NCBI GenBank assembly: GCA_963971305.1
Contig: OZ020305.1
Span: 5,737,001-5,801,000 of the forward strand
Source of the DNA: Arcuatula senhousia
Lineage: Eukaryota > Mollusca > Bivalvia > Mytilida > Mytilidae
Direction: 5' to 3'
Length of the DNA stretch: 64,000 bases
Numbering within the stretch: position 1 is the first letter of the stretch; each line of letters starts with the position of its first letter. Both the position numbers and the translations under genes were made by a program. Under the pieces are notes generated by a model. The model did no database searches, was not told the origin of the DNA, and saw only the letters and a list, made by a program, of their open reading frames with translations. Positions 57,201-61,149 of this stretch are shown here, piece after piece.

Positions 57201-59003
57201 GTCGCTTTGTGGGCTGGGCACTAACCCGACGTCAAAATCCCAAGACGCCTCTCACGATAAGATGGGCTCTGTCGTAGGCTTATGCGCCACCCGAATTTGT
57301 TTCTTGGTCCTACAACTTCCTCCATATTTTACCCGCTATGGTGGTCGCGATGTCTAGGACGATGGTTTAAGTAGTATTCTAGCCAAGGGGCAGACAGTGC
57401 GCGGCACGTAAAAATATGTTTCTCTACGAGAATTGCAAATTTGTGACTGCCGACCTAACAACATGGCTGATGGTGCCAAAAATAGAACAGGGGGTTAACA
57501 TCCAAGCTTTGGCTTATTTATAATGAAAAAGTATTATAATAGATAGAGAAAATCTGATGAAACCGTCTGTCTTCAGCAAAAAGAGCTCATTAGAGTCTAT
57601 TTAGTCGAAGGAGTCAGATGACCCTTAGGGGTTACGGCCCTTTAAAGGTCATAAATAACGTTTTTCCATGTTTTTGGACTATAGAAAGAAAACAATTGCA
57701 GATTGTTGCTTGCTTAAACCCTCAGCTAATTGAGCTACCAAAAAGTCTCCGTAAGGTCGAAGATGTCATATGACCCCTTATAAGGGTTATGGCCCTTCAA
57801 AGGTGAAAAATAGTATTTCTGGTTTTTGTTTTGGGTTTGGTTTTTTTTTGGGGCATATAGAAACAAAATATTAGCAGATAGAGAACAGCTGTTGCTTGCC
57901 TTAAACCTTTAGCTCAATGTGCTGTACAAAAATCTCCATTTTGTCGAAGTTGTAAGAAAACCCTTTAGAGGGGTTATGGCCCTTTAAAGATGAAAATAGT
58001 ATTTTTTCGTGTTTTTGGCCTATACAATGAAAACCATAACAGAAAGAGAAAGGCTGTTGCTTGCTTAAATCTTTGGTTCAATGAGCTCTACGAAAGTCTT
58101 CATTGGACCGAATTTCTCAGATGACCCCCTTATAAGGGTTATATCCCTTCAAGGTGAACAAAAGTATTTTTTGTGTTTTTTGGCCAATAGAATAAAAAAC
58201 ATTACAGATACAGACAAGTGGTTACATGCTTAGACCTTCAGCTTAATGAGCTCTACAAAATAGTAAATAATGAGATGTGGAATACGTACGCGACACAGCT
58301 TACATAACAACCGGTAATTCAGAAAAAAAAATGACTTAAAAGTCCCCATTGGATCAAAGTTGTGAGATGAGATTGTCCCTTTTTCATGGGTTATGGTGCT
58401 TTAAAGGTGAAAAATAGTATTTATTCGTGTTTTTGGTCTAAAAATGAAAATATAAGCAGATAGAAAAAAGCTGTTGCTTTTTCCTTGCAGATTAAACCTA
58501 TTAAAGATTAAGAAAAGCTTTAGTGTGTTTAAATGTTTGGCTATATGTGCTCTACAAAAGCCTTCATAGGGGAAAATTGCCTGCTGATTTTTCATGAAAG
58601 TTTTTCGCCTCAGGTGCCCCAAAATACTTTTATTTCATCAGTCATTGAAGTCAGGTGAGCGATTCAGGTTCCTGGGAGCCTCCTGTTTTATTTGGCCATA
58701 CTGAAACGGCTTTAATGCCTATGTGTTTCACTTTTTAAGATATATCTTAATACACAGAATTATAGAATACCTACCTTTCTTGAAGAATTCCTCATAAGCG
58801 TCCACGAGTGATGTAGCATCGGTATTTTTTTGTTCATATATATAGGTAAGAATAGCCTGAAATGTTCCTAAGTTAGTGATGTCAAAATGTGTCTTAGTTT
58901 GCCAGTTTGGTGGCACTCTTGGATAAAACCCTCGGGAAGCAGTTAGTATCGCTAAAAACACAATGGTCCATATCCAGTATCTACAAACATCGAAGTTAAT
59001 CAT
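21119..59003 (-). CDS. VWA7-like membrane protein gene, complete, 20 coding exons
   Basis: Exons in order: 1 53094-53325 (or alternative 58775-59003), 2 49546-49668, 3 46651-46812, 4 44974-45046, 5 43766-43845, 6 43005-43190, 7 42354-42572, 8 39529-39648, 9 38490-38657, 10 29289-29404, 11 28935-29091, 12 28003-28076, 13 27169-27322, 14 26427-26593, 15 25253-25364, 16 24591-24789, 17 24145-24214, 18 23582-23760, 19 22891-23038, 20 21119-21289. The pieces sum to 2910 nt and keep one frame, giving 969 residues. Order: signal peptide; N-terminal region like VWA7/Het-C (SNTNWVEM near 160, GKCSHGG near 230, GINKD near 250); VWA domain ~305-490 with DYSGS at ~317-321; ectodomain ~493-920; membrane helix ~923-943; 26-residue tail. 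The human VWA7 family is known as a secreted or membrane protein of unclear function. The family call comes from motif order and spacing recalled from memory, not from a search. Neighbours are repeats and a tandem paralogue. Confidence 0.9.
21538..21923. mobile_element. MITE, first of a head-to-tail pair (386 bp)
   Basis: Inverted ends AGTGC..TTCTCTGTAAGAATC and its partner GATTCTTACAGAGAACTGCA followed by CT, about 27 bp. Inside: GGTTGAAATGCATGTAA and GTCAAAACCGTGTGTTTTTA. In intron 19 of the right gene. Confidence 0.8.
21928..22312. mobile_element. MITE, second of a head-to-tail pair (385 bp)
   Basis: Same family, same orientation and nearly the same length as 21538-21923, separated only by TTTA. 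Flanks are TTAA on the far left and TAAT on the far right. Confidence 0.8.
22891..23038 (-). CDS. Right VWA7-like gene, exon 19
   Basis: 148 nt, acceptor TTTTTGTAG, donor AAT|GTGAGA. Encodes NCCTPIVAVVVSDMDGFMSQ and LEDDNVSKTEVN, the membrane-proximal ectodomain. Phase 2 in, 0 out. Confidence 0.85.
23185..23325. repeat. Reversed fragment of the Penelope-like family tail
   Basis: In intron 18. Contains CTTCCGGAGCACCTGTGTTC and CTACCGATTTTG, the reverse orientation of the family seen elsewhere. Confidence 0.6.
23582..23760 (-). CDS. Right VWA7-like gene, exon 18
   Basis: 179 nt, donor TCAG|GTAGTT. Encodes NTANCTKYIWSAEIEISF and NDDLRIENFTDIEEGPVK. The first AG that keeps frame with exon 17 is GACAGAAAG at 23761-23769, so I start at 23760. 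The better-looking TTACAG seven to eight bases on would need another phase and hits a stop. Confidence 0.8.
23761..24144. other. Intron 17 of right gene
   Basis: No repeat or gene recognised. Confidence 0.5.
24145..24214 (-). CDS. Right VWA7-like gene, exon 17
   Basis: 70 nt, acceptor AAATGCAG, donor CTT|GTAAGT. Encodes SYEVKLFLDPSNELKQVVAE. Small but phase-consistent (2 in, 0 out). Confidence 0.85.
24215..24590. other. Intron 16 of right gene
   Basis: No repeat or gene recognised. Confidence 0.5.
24591..24789 (-). CDS. Right VWA7-like gene, exon 16
   Basis: 199 nt, acceptor TTTTTTATTAG, donor GTT|GTAAGT. Encodes REIPYQIRNTGTSSETYKVT and DTVNGTFIIEP, an immunoglobulin-like or fibronectin-like beta module resembling the late VWA7 ectodomain (inference). 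Phase 1 in, 2 out. Confidence 0.88.
24885..25060. repeat. Stub of the CAAGAGGCTCC mobile unit
   Basis: Has CAAGAAGCCTGAATCGCTCA followed by TCTGGAC and a short degenerate remainder, in intron 15. Confidence 0.45.
25253..25364 (-). CDS. Right VWA7-like gene, exon 15
   Basis: 112 nt, acceptor TTTTGTAG, donor TCTG|GTAACT. Encodes FQVKLRVTDKDMYTVYRT and SSVELRVESIS. Confidence 0.88.
25365..26426. other. Intron 14 of right gene
   Basis: Holds a short dispersed-repeat fragment near 25860-25930 (GAGATGTGGAATAAGTGT; relatives near 27790, 36650 and 58270). Nothing else recognised. Confidence 0.5.
26427..26593 (-). CDS. Right VWA7-like gene, exon 14
   Basis: 167 nt, acceptor TGTTTCAG, donor AAG|GTATAT. 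Encodes GGNYTFYASISNLENG and ILCIANIVIPNK, with several N-glycosylation sequons. Confidence 0.88.
26594..27168. other. Intron 13 of right gene
   Basis: AT-rich, nothing recognised. Confidence 0.5.
27169..27322 (-). CDS. Right VWA7-like gene, exon 13
   Basis: 154 nt, acceptor TTTTACAG, donor ATTG|GTTAGT. Encodes KITTRFRVNVTVQSSIVV, a beta-strand-rich part of the ectodomain with an N-V-T glycosylation sequon. Confidence 0.88.
27640..27830. repeat. Dispersed repeat in intron 12
   Basis: Shares CTGGCTGTTTTCC, GGTTG.GT.GCGTA and ATCTCTTTATCGTCTA with 36590-36685. On the minus strand it looks like an acceptor plus short exon but meets a stop, so I call it repeat. Confidence 0.55.
28003..28076 (-). 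CDS. Right VWA7-like gene, exon 12
   Basis: 74 nt, acceptor ATTTGCAG, donor CAGG|GTAAGA. Encodes TELVFPSDIGERIISNNEI. Phases 1 in and 0 out agree with both neighbours. Confidence 0.85.
28310..28600. repeat. Intronic repeat shared by introns 11 and 9
   Basis: Similar to 30710-31010: both hold GAATTTTATGAATGA, CAGAAAGAAACCTTGCATAA and GCAAAGGAATAAATAAA in order. Non-coding. Confidence 0.65.
28935..29091 (-). CDS. Right VWA7-like gene, exon 11
   Basis: 157 nt, acceptor CTTTTTCAG, donor AACA|GTAATT. Encodes DVFPTAESLVETITWD and ELEITVDQSIQVLKISI, a beta-rich module corresponding to the VWA7 segment just after the VWA domain. Confidence 0.9.
29289..29404 (-). CDS. Right VWA7-like gene, exon 10
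   Basis: 116 nt, acceptor GATTATAG, donor GAG|GTACAA, phase 0 out. Encodes FYEEIARATGGTVYHTTK, the A-x-x-S/T-GG end of the VWA domain. Confidence 0.9.
29463..29727. repeat. Dispersed GC-rich repeat, left part
   Basis: Locally GC-rich (GGGTTCCGGGTGGCGAATAG, CGAGAGATGCGGGGTCGTCA), unlike the AT-rich surroundings. It continues after the MITE at 30112. A short relative sits at 43940-44170. The class is unknown; a SINE or coding relic is possible. Confidence 0.5.
29728..30107. mobile_element. piggyBac-type MITE, 380 bp, nested
   Basis: Inverted ends GGGAGTACGAG and CTCGTACTCCC flanked by TTAA on both sides (29724-29727, 30108-30111). TTAA duplications with GGG-type ends are typical of piggyBac derivatives. 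AT-rich, no transposase. It splits the GC-rich repeat into two parts. Confidence 0.85.
30108..30345. repeat. Dispersed GC-rich repeat, right part
   Basis: Matches 43960-44170 (GAACC.TG.TGCAGGT.TCG, CTTGGCCTTGTGTCCC-like block, TTTCATGTTAATT). The similarity starts right at the TTAA, supporting nesting. Confidence 0.65.
30710..31010. repeat. Intronic repeat, second copy (intron 9)
   Basis: Partner of 28310-28600. Confidence 0.6.
31058..31305. repeat. Penelope-like family tail fragment
   Basis: GGGGCATTCGAGTGTAAAAT to GTGTGTCAAATCCGGTAAAG. Open on the minus strand but without RT motifs. Confidence 0.7.
31986..32053. repeat. 68-bp perfect direct repeat (copy Y1)
   Basis: Identical, base for base, to 36968-37035, five kilobases away in the same intron. 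Starts TATCCTAAGCGACATCACAC. Confidence 0.85.
32215..34037. repeat. Large minisatellite in intron 9, two subfamilies (39 and 41 bp)
   Basis: About 45 units. Left part (32286-32520) has 39-bp units around CGGACATGGGTCCG, itself an imperfect palindrome. Right part (32985-33720) has 41-bp units around ACGAGCATGGTGTCTGTATG. The edges are degenerate. Because 39 is divisible by three, the left part keeps an open frame (RTWVRLVNFLMMK repeated), which is not evidence of a gene. Confidence 0.9.
34040..36898. other. Intron 9 middle, no gene seen
   Basis: AT-rich. A run of about 20 A lies at 34232-34251. Short plus-strand ORFs (34082, 35798, 36308, 36498) lack coding signs. 36590-36685 is a relative of the repeat at 27640. 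Confidence 0.5.
36899..37035. repeat. Junction of two perfect repeats (X1 then Y2)
   Basis: 36899-36967 (69 bp) is identical to 37196-37264. 36968-37035 (68 bp) is identical to 31986-32053. The two blocks abut with no spacer, with a CTTAGGATAA...TTATCCTAAG hairpin at the seam. Confidence 0.85.
37196..37264. repeat. 69-bp perfect direct repeat (copy X2)
   Basis: Partner of 36899-36967. Immediately followed by 37265-37360, which is an inverted, ~75% similar partner of 31515-31600 (CTGTTCAGCTTGGGG shared). Confidence 0.8.
37565..38463. repeat. 51-bp minisatellite next to exon 9 donor
   Basis: About 17 degenerate units with TTCTGACAAAGATCAAAGTG and CGGCCTTCTTACCCTAAAAT. On the gene strand each unit presents TTTGTCAG and a donor-like AGG|GTAAGA. 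The array begins 27 bp from the end of exon 9 (38490). Confidence 0.88.
38490..38657 (-). CDS. Right VWA7-like gene, exon 9
   Basis: 168 nt, acceptor TTTTTTTAAAG, donor AAAG|GTAAAC. Encodes STVIVISDADAKDDN, the fourth VWA strand with acidic loop, then a basic end KRKKRDAK. A foldback lies just upstream of the acceptor and a minisatellite just downstream of the donor. Confidence 0.92.
38699..38815. repeat. 117-bp foldback just upstream of exon 9
   Basis: Arms AAGTGATGAGACACGGG-TTTTTATCACAT and TAGATATTTGTCAAA pair with the inverted copy on the right, leaving a ~12-nt loop. Located 42 nt upstream of the exon 9 acceptor on the gene strand. Confidence 0.8.
39529..39648 (-). CDS. Right VWA7-like gene, exon 8
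   Basis: 120 nt, acceptor CAATGCAG. Encodes KAYVHTDGLVMIEEI and VDGGGDCPELAAAG, the GGGD-x-PE motif of the VWA7 domain. The donor reads AAAG|GCAAGA, a GC donor with otherwise good consensus. No usable GT lies nearby, so a GC-AG intron is the best model. Confidence 0.9.
39860..41885 (-). pseudogene. Penelope-like RT relic, longest copy
   Basis: Minus strand: 41382-41765 is the N-terminal part (VFRDFQINDLKAKPPNCSCE, KSPFDYGPLN); 41035-41223 is palm; 40471-40860 is the thumb side (SAPAYGVFVSQLIR). The palm includes a perfect 89-bp tandem duplication (41148-41236, 41237-41325) that breaks the frame. Large parts between the blocks are missing. It lies in intron 7. Confidence 0.78.
42354..42572 (-). 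CDS. Right VWA7-like gene, exon 7 (VWA domain start, MIDAS)
   Basis: 219 nt, acceptor ATTTTGCAG, donor CCGG|GTAAGT. Encodes ISFSFALDYSGSMSGEI, a D-x-S-G-S metal-ion-dependent adhesion motif on the first VWA strand, then TNYVLVLFNDP, matching the YVLVPFHDPG strand of VWA7. Vertebrate VWA7 has D-T-T-G-S; the mollusc form is the integrin-like version. Confidence 0.95.
43005..43190 (-). CDS. Right VWA7-like gene, exon 6
   Basis: 186 nt, acceptor TTGAGCAG, donor CAGG|GTATGG. Encodes SQGETAGKCSHGGPNDE and GINKD; highly similar to 60-245. This is the last exon in the duplicated part that lies in the window. Confidence 0.92.
43191..43765. other. Intron 5 of right gene
   Basis: Partly similar to the left gene's intron 5. 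No other feature. Confidence 0.5.
43766..43845 (-). CDS. Right VWA7-like gene, exon 5
   Basis: 80 nt, acceptor CATTTTAG, donor CCAA|GTATGT. Encodes LGCKDNLITKKLTSGYYHGR; same protein sequence as the left copy. Confidence 0.9.
43940..44170. repeat. Short copy of the GC-rich dispersed repeat
   Basis: Relative of 30108-30345, uninterrupted; in intron 4. Confidence 0.6.
44974..45046 (-). CDS. Right VWA7-like gene, exon 4
   Basis: 73 nt, acceptor TTTTTAAAG. Encodes GVPGKQLIAITSNTEDTCKD. The donor is AAAA|GTTATT: the last exon base is A where the left copy has G, which weakens an already poor donor. The reading frame still fits exon 5. Confidence 0.82.
45185..45715. repeat. Penelope-like family tail with RT end fragment
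   Basis: Same order of blocks as 19725-20300 but with internal deletions; in intron 3. Confidence 0.65.
46651..46812 (-). CDS. Right VWA7-like gene, exon 3
   Basis: 162 nt, acceptor TTTTTCAG, donor TTTG|GTAAAA. Encodes AHNYVVSCRKRLEARK and SFYSNTNWVEMNGATPYTD. Identical layout to the left copy. Confidence 0.92.
46813..48105. other. Intron 2 of right gene, unique part
   Basis: 47757-47935 is clearly related to 5893-6235 in the left gene's intron 2 (duplication remnant). No gene recognised. Confidence 0.55.
48110..49545. repeat. 55-bp tandem array derived from exon 2 and its donor (right gene)
   Basis: About 26 units with more length variation than the left array. Each unit has the exon 2 end plus GTACGTAC donor. 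The array starts exactly at the exon 2 donor (49545). Reading through from exon 2 meets TGA in the first unit. Confidence 0.92.
49546..49668 (-). CDS. Right VWA7-like gene, exon 2
   Basis: 123 nt, acceptor TTTTCTGTAG, donor CTAG|GTACGT. Encodes KSRMYKAIGEVREAV and ends AYVHCHAEQIQL. The 3' third is the seed of the 48110-49545 tandem array. Confidence 0.85.
49669..51610. other. Intron 1 of right gene, first part
   Basis: Includes a plus-strand ORF at 50195-50425 with no recognised relatives. Otherwise AT-rich without recognisable features. Confidence 0.45.
51616..52490. repeat. 161-bp tandem repeat unit bounded by GGGCCCC
   Basis: Nearly five units, exactly 161 bp apart (51698, 51859, 52020, 52181, 52342), each with TTTTCTAAACGCTTATAGAT and ATGGGAGTTATGGCCCTTTG. 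Left edge: AGGGCCCCGCAACTTTGTTG (a 7-bp-stem hairpin) and a (CCGT)n run. Right edge: GGAGCGGGGCCCTTGGAGAT. The low divergence points to recent spread. Probably a non-autonomous mobile unit. Confidence 0.85.
53094..53325 (-). CDS. Right VWA7-like gene, proximal alternative exon 1
   Basis: ATG at 53325; signal peptide MIALILFWNVLILFVG-type core followed by FLPIPPAP and GQTKTHFDVTDLGT; donor CAAG|GTCAGT, phase 1. Same length class and phase as the distal exon 1 but clearly diverged, so it changes the signal peptide and the first ~50 mature residues. It is the nearer start to exon 2. Confidence 0.82.
53326..53560 (-). promoter_or_regulatory. Candidate upstream region of the proximal exon 1
   Basis: DNA directly upstream (minus strand) of the ATG at 53325. 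It is not similar to the duplicated upstream DNA of the other two first exons, so an independent promoter is inferred. No convincing core element was recognised. Confidence 0.35.
53888..54860. mobile_element. CAAGAGGCTCC mobile unit, forward copy
   Basis: Starts ACAAGGGGCTCCCAGGAGCC then TGAATTGCTCACATGG; contains degenerate ~150-bp repeats, interrupted by an unrelated AT-rich piece (54070-54600). Confidence 0.6.
54985..55345. repeat. 174-bp tandem repeat, two copies
   Basis: Units 174 bp apart share ATATCTCAAGA.CTATA, TTGGTATGCATATGC.CCAG and GTTGCATCCCCAT. Non-coding. Confidence 0.7.
55350..56740. other. Intron 1 of right gene (distal), no gene seen
   Basis: AT-rich. A minus-strand ORF at 56007-56372 has no recognisable motifs. 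Confidence 0.45.
56749..57280 (+). pseudogene. Unidentified coding relic
   Basis: Two plus-strand pieces of higher GC: 56749-56973 (Pro/Glu-rich) and about 56993-57274 (YNARLWFETTHWDGEHVGW, then basic DHWKRRKVDRDRFGKPRRQW). Codon make-up and GC differ from the surroundings. Possibly an old retroelement ORF; family not recognised. Confidence 0.4.
57510..58687. mobile_element. CAAGAGGCTCC mobile unit, reverse copy, long
   Basis: Six or so ~150-bp internal units (GCTGTTGCTTGCTTAAA..TT, GAGCTCTACAAAA, AAGGGTTATGGCCC) and the family end GGTGAGCGATTCAGGTTCCT then GGGAGCC. Adjacent to the distal exon 1. Confidence 0.7.
58775..59003 (-). CDS. Right VWA7-like gene, distal alternative exon 1
   Basis: ATG at 59003; signal peptide with WIWTIVFLAIL core; then NWQTKTHFDITNLGT; donor AAAG|GTAGGT, phase 1. 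It can join exon 2 at 49668 in frame, giving 968 residues. It is the orthologous partner of the left gene's exon 1, and its upstream DNA is duplicated with it. Alternatively it could be the lone remnant of a third gene whose other exons were lost. Confidence 0.8.
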
Positions 59004-59590
59004 TTTGAAAGCATATATTACAGGCGCGGATCCAAAGAGAGACGTACGTCTTCCCTAAAATTGACAAAAACTATGATTTTTTGCATAAAATCCAAGTAAA
59101 ATAAATAATATTATTATTCGATAATAAATTCTAATAGTGTTAATCCACACTTATTTCCAAATTAAAATCCAGTTTGCGTGTTTCGTCCTTTTCCATTTTG
59201 TTTCCATCTGTTATGAATCCAAGCTGGATCAAAGCTTCTACTCCTACGTACTCAACATATATAAAATACGCATTCTACTTCCTCTTTGAAGTCCGATAAC
59301 ACGAAATGCAAATTACGAAAATCAACAAAAAATACAAGTAATACGATCAAGGTGGTCATTTAATAAAAACTAGACATTATTATGTCACCTTAAAGTACAG
59401 TCATTGTCTGCAGATAGTATGATATGATATTTCACTACAACATTCCTAATACTCCTTAAGTTTTATCTGTAAAGATAGGTACCTAACCAAGGTTGTTTTA
59501 TTGGAACAATCAGGAAACGCTGCATGTCTACAACAATGGTCATAATTTGCATACTTTACTGTGCATATGTTTAAACTTATTTGAAAACTC
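59004..59590 (-). promoter_or_regulatory. Upstream region of distal exon 1, duplicated
   Basis: From about 59290 onward this DNA matches 12310-12600 upstream of the left gene in long blocks (shared strings such as AAGTTTTATCTGTAAAGA and ATGATAT near TTTCACTA/TTTCATTA). The stretch nearest the ATG holds an insertion absent from the left copy. Preservation on both copies suggests a shared promoter. No TATA box could be assigned. Confidence 0.5.
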
Positions 59591-59839
59591 TACAAAGAGG
59601 TTTTTTCGTTCCTTCCGAAAGACTTGTACTCGATACTTTTCCCGTCAATAATACCAGGAGGAAGTCTGAAAATTGGTCCAAAATATTTTCATCCCTTATA
59701 TACAAGGGTTGAATCATGGACCTTTGTGTTCGTAGTCCGACTGCCCCATCGACTCTTTTGGGCTTTTACCGTAATTTTCTGAGACTAAGTAAGGAAGTTA
59801 TACACTGTAGAACAAATATACTTTCAATTGCGAAAAAGA

Positions 59840-60090
59840 AATAGAATAGGGAATAGGGAATAAGTAACAAATATAGTCCACGAATATGGTATAGGGAATA
59901 GGGCATAAGTAACAAATATAGAAAATTAGGTAACGAATAGGGAATATGGAATACTAGTAAGAAACCAATAGGGAATAGGGAATAAGTAACAAATATACAT
60001 GTAGGTAACGGATAGGAAATAGGGAATTATTAACGAATATATAAAATAAGTAACGAATAGGAAATAAGTAACGACTATGGAATAAAGAGT
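59840..60090. repeat. Degenerate short tandem repeat
   Basis: AATAGGGAATAAGTAACAAA-like units repeated irregularly about ten times. Confidence 0.7.
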
Positions 60091-60132
60091 AAATCTCATA
60101 CTTGACGTCTATCTTGAAATCACAGTCTAAAT

Positions 60133-60172
60133 AATTCAATTCAATTCAATTCAATTCAATTCAATTCAATTC
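60133..60172. repeat. (AATTC)8 microsatellite, likely LINE-type 3' tail
   Basis: Followed by TTTATTAAGCC. On the minus strand this reads as GGCTTAATAAAG then (GAATT)n, the look of a non-LTR retroelement 3' end whose body would lie in 60173-60600. No coding part was recognised. Confidence 0.5.
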
Positions 60173-60780
60173 TTTATTAAGCCAATTTGGTCCCACAGGC
60201 GGCATTTACAATAAACAAGTATGATTATGATAACAAGTGACAGATCTACATAGCTAAAAATATAGTGGCAATTTTACATTAATAGCAATTGTCTATATAG
60301 AGAAAATACAAAAAAAAAACAATAAGACTCAACACAGACATTGTAAAGAATATAAAAAAATGACTATTAAAATTGGCAGCTAGTGCAGATCAGGAGTGTT
60401 TCAATCCTTAATAGCTACATTTGTACCTTGTTGCGGTTGAGGATGTATATTTGCGTGATTTAAATGAACAGTATTAACTAGTAAGTTCAACACTTAATAG
60501 ATCAGTGCAGAAAGTCTTTGTCTGACCACAGTGGGCACCAAGGGACGGTGCTACAGAATATGAATGAGGTCTTCAATTTTTCCTGTATATAGTAGTAAAT
60601 ATTTTTGTTGTAACTGCAATAGTCTCATGGGGCTATTCTTAATCATATTCGCCTTTCGGCTCTTCTAAGTAATTACATAGCTTTACGGCTCTGTGAGCGC
60701 TGTAGAGTACAATGCATTATCTCCGTTCAAAGAAACAAACTATAGATACCTGTGCACCAATGACCTTGTACCGTGACCCG

Positions 60781-60788
60781 TATATAAA
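60781..60788 (+). promoter_or_regulatory. TATA box candidate of the DIRS-like element
   Basis: TATATAAA about 370 bp before the Gag ATG, followed by pyrimidine-rich sequence suited to initiation. Confidence 0.5.
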
Positions 60789-60973
60789 CACCTGTCTCGT
60801 GCGCACTTGTCATTCTTTTTCTGGAGCGTTGTAGGGTACATTTGGCCTTTAAATTCTTTAATGTGAGTAACACGTGGCTTTCATTTTCACCTCACATTTT
60901 TCTAAATTTTTGCACTGAATAAATATGTTTGTTTTTCATCTTGTGAATATTAAAGCTAAATAGTTTTATTTTT

Positions 60974-61093
60974 CTGTCTTTTGCCCTACGTGGTTGACAG
61001 AATTTAATGCACCTTCTTGTCGATTTGCCCTTTGTGGTTGACGGATAAAATATTATTTACTTTTGACTGTCTATTGCCCTACGTGGCTGACAG
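60974..61093 (+). repeat. Three imperfect ~27-bp repeats in the DIRS leader
   Basis: CTGTCTTTTGCCCTACGTGG plus TTGACAG at 60974-61000, a weaker copy near 61016-61044, and CTGTCTATTGCCCTACGTGG plus CTGACAG at 61067-61093. CTGTC and GACAG make each outer unit a short inverted repeat. Confidence 0.75.
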
Positions 61094-61149
61094 ATTTTCA
61101 TGAAGTAGCATTACATTTTCCTTTAATTTGTTTATTTTATAGATCAGTT

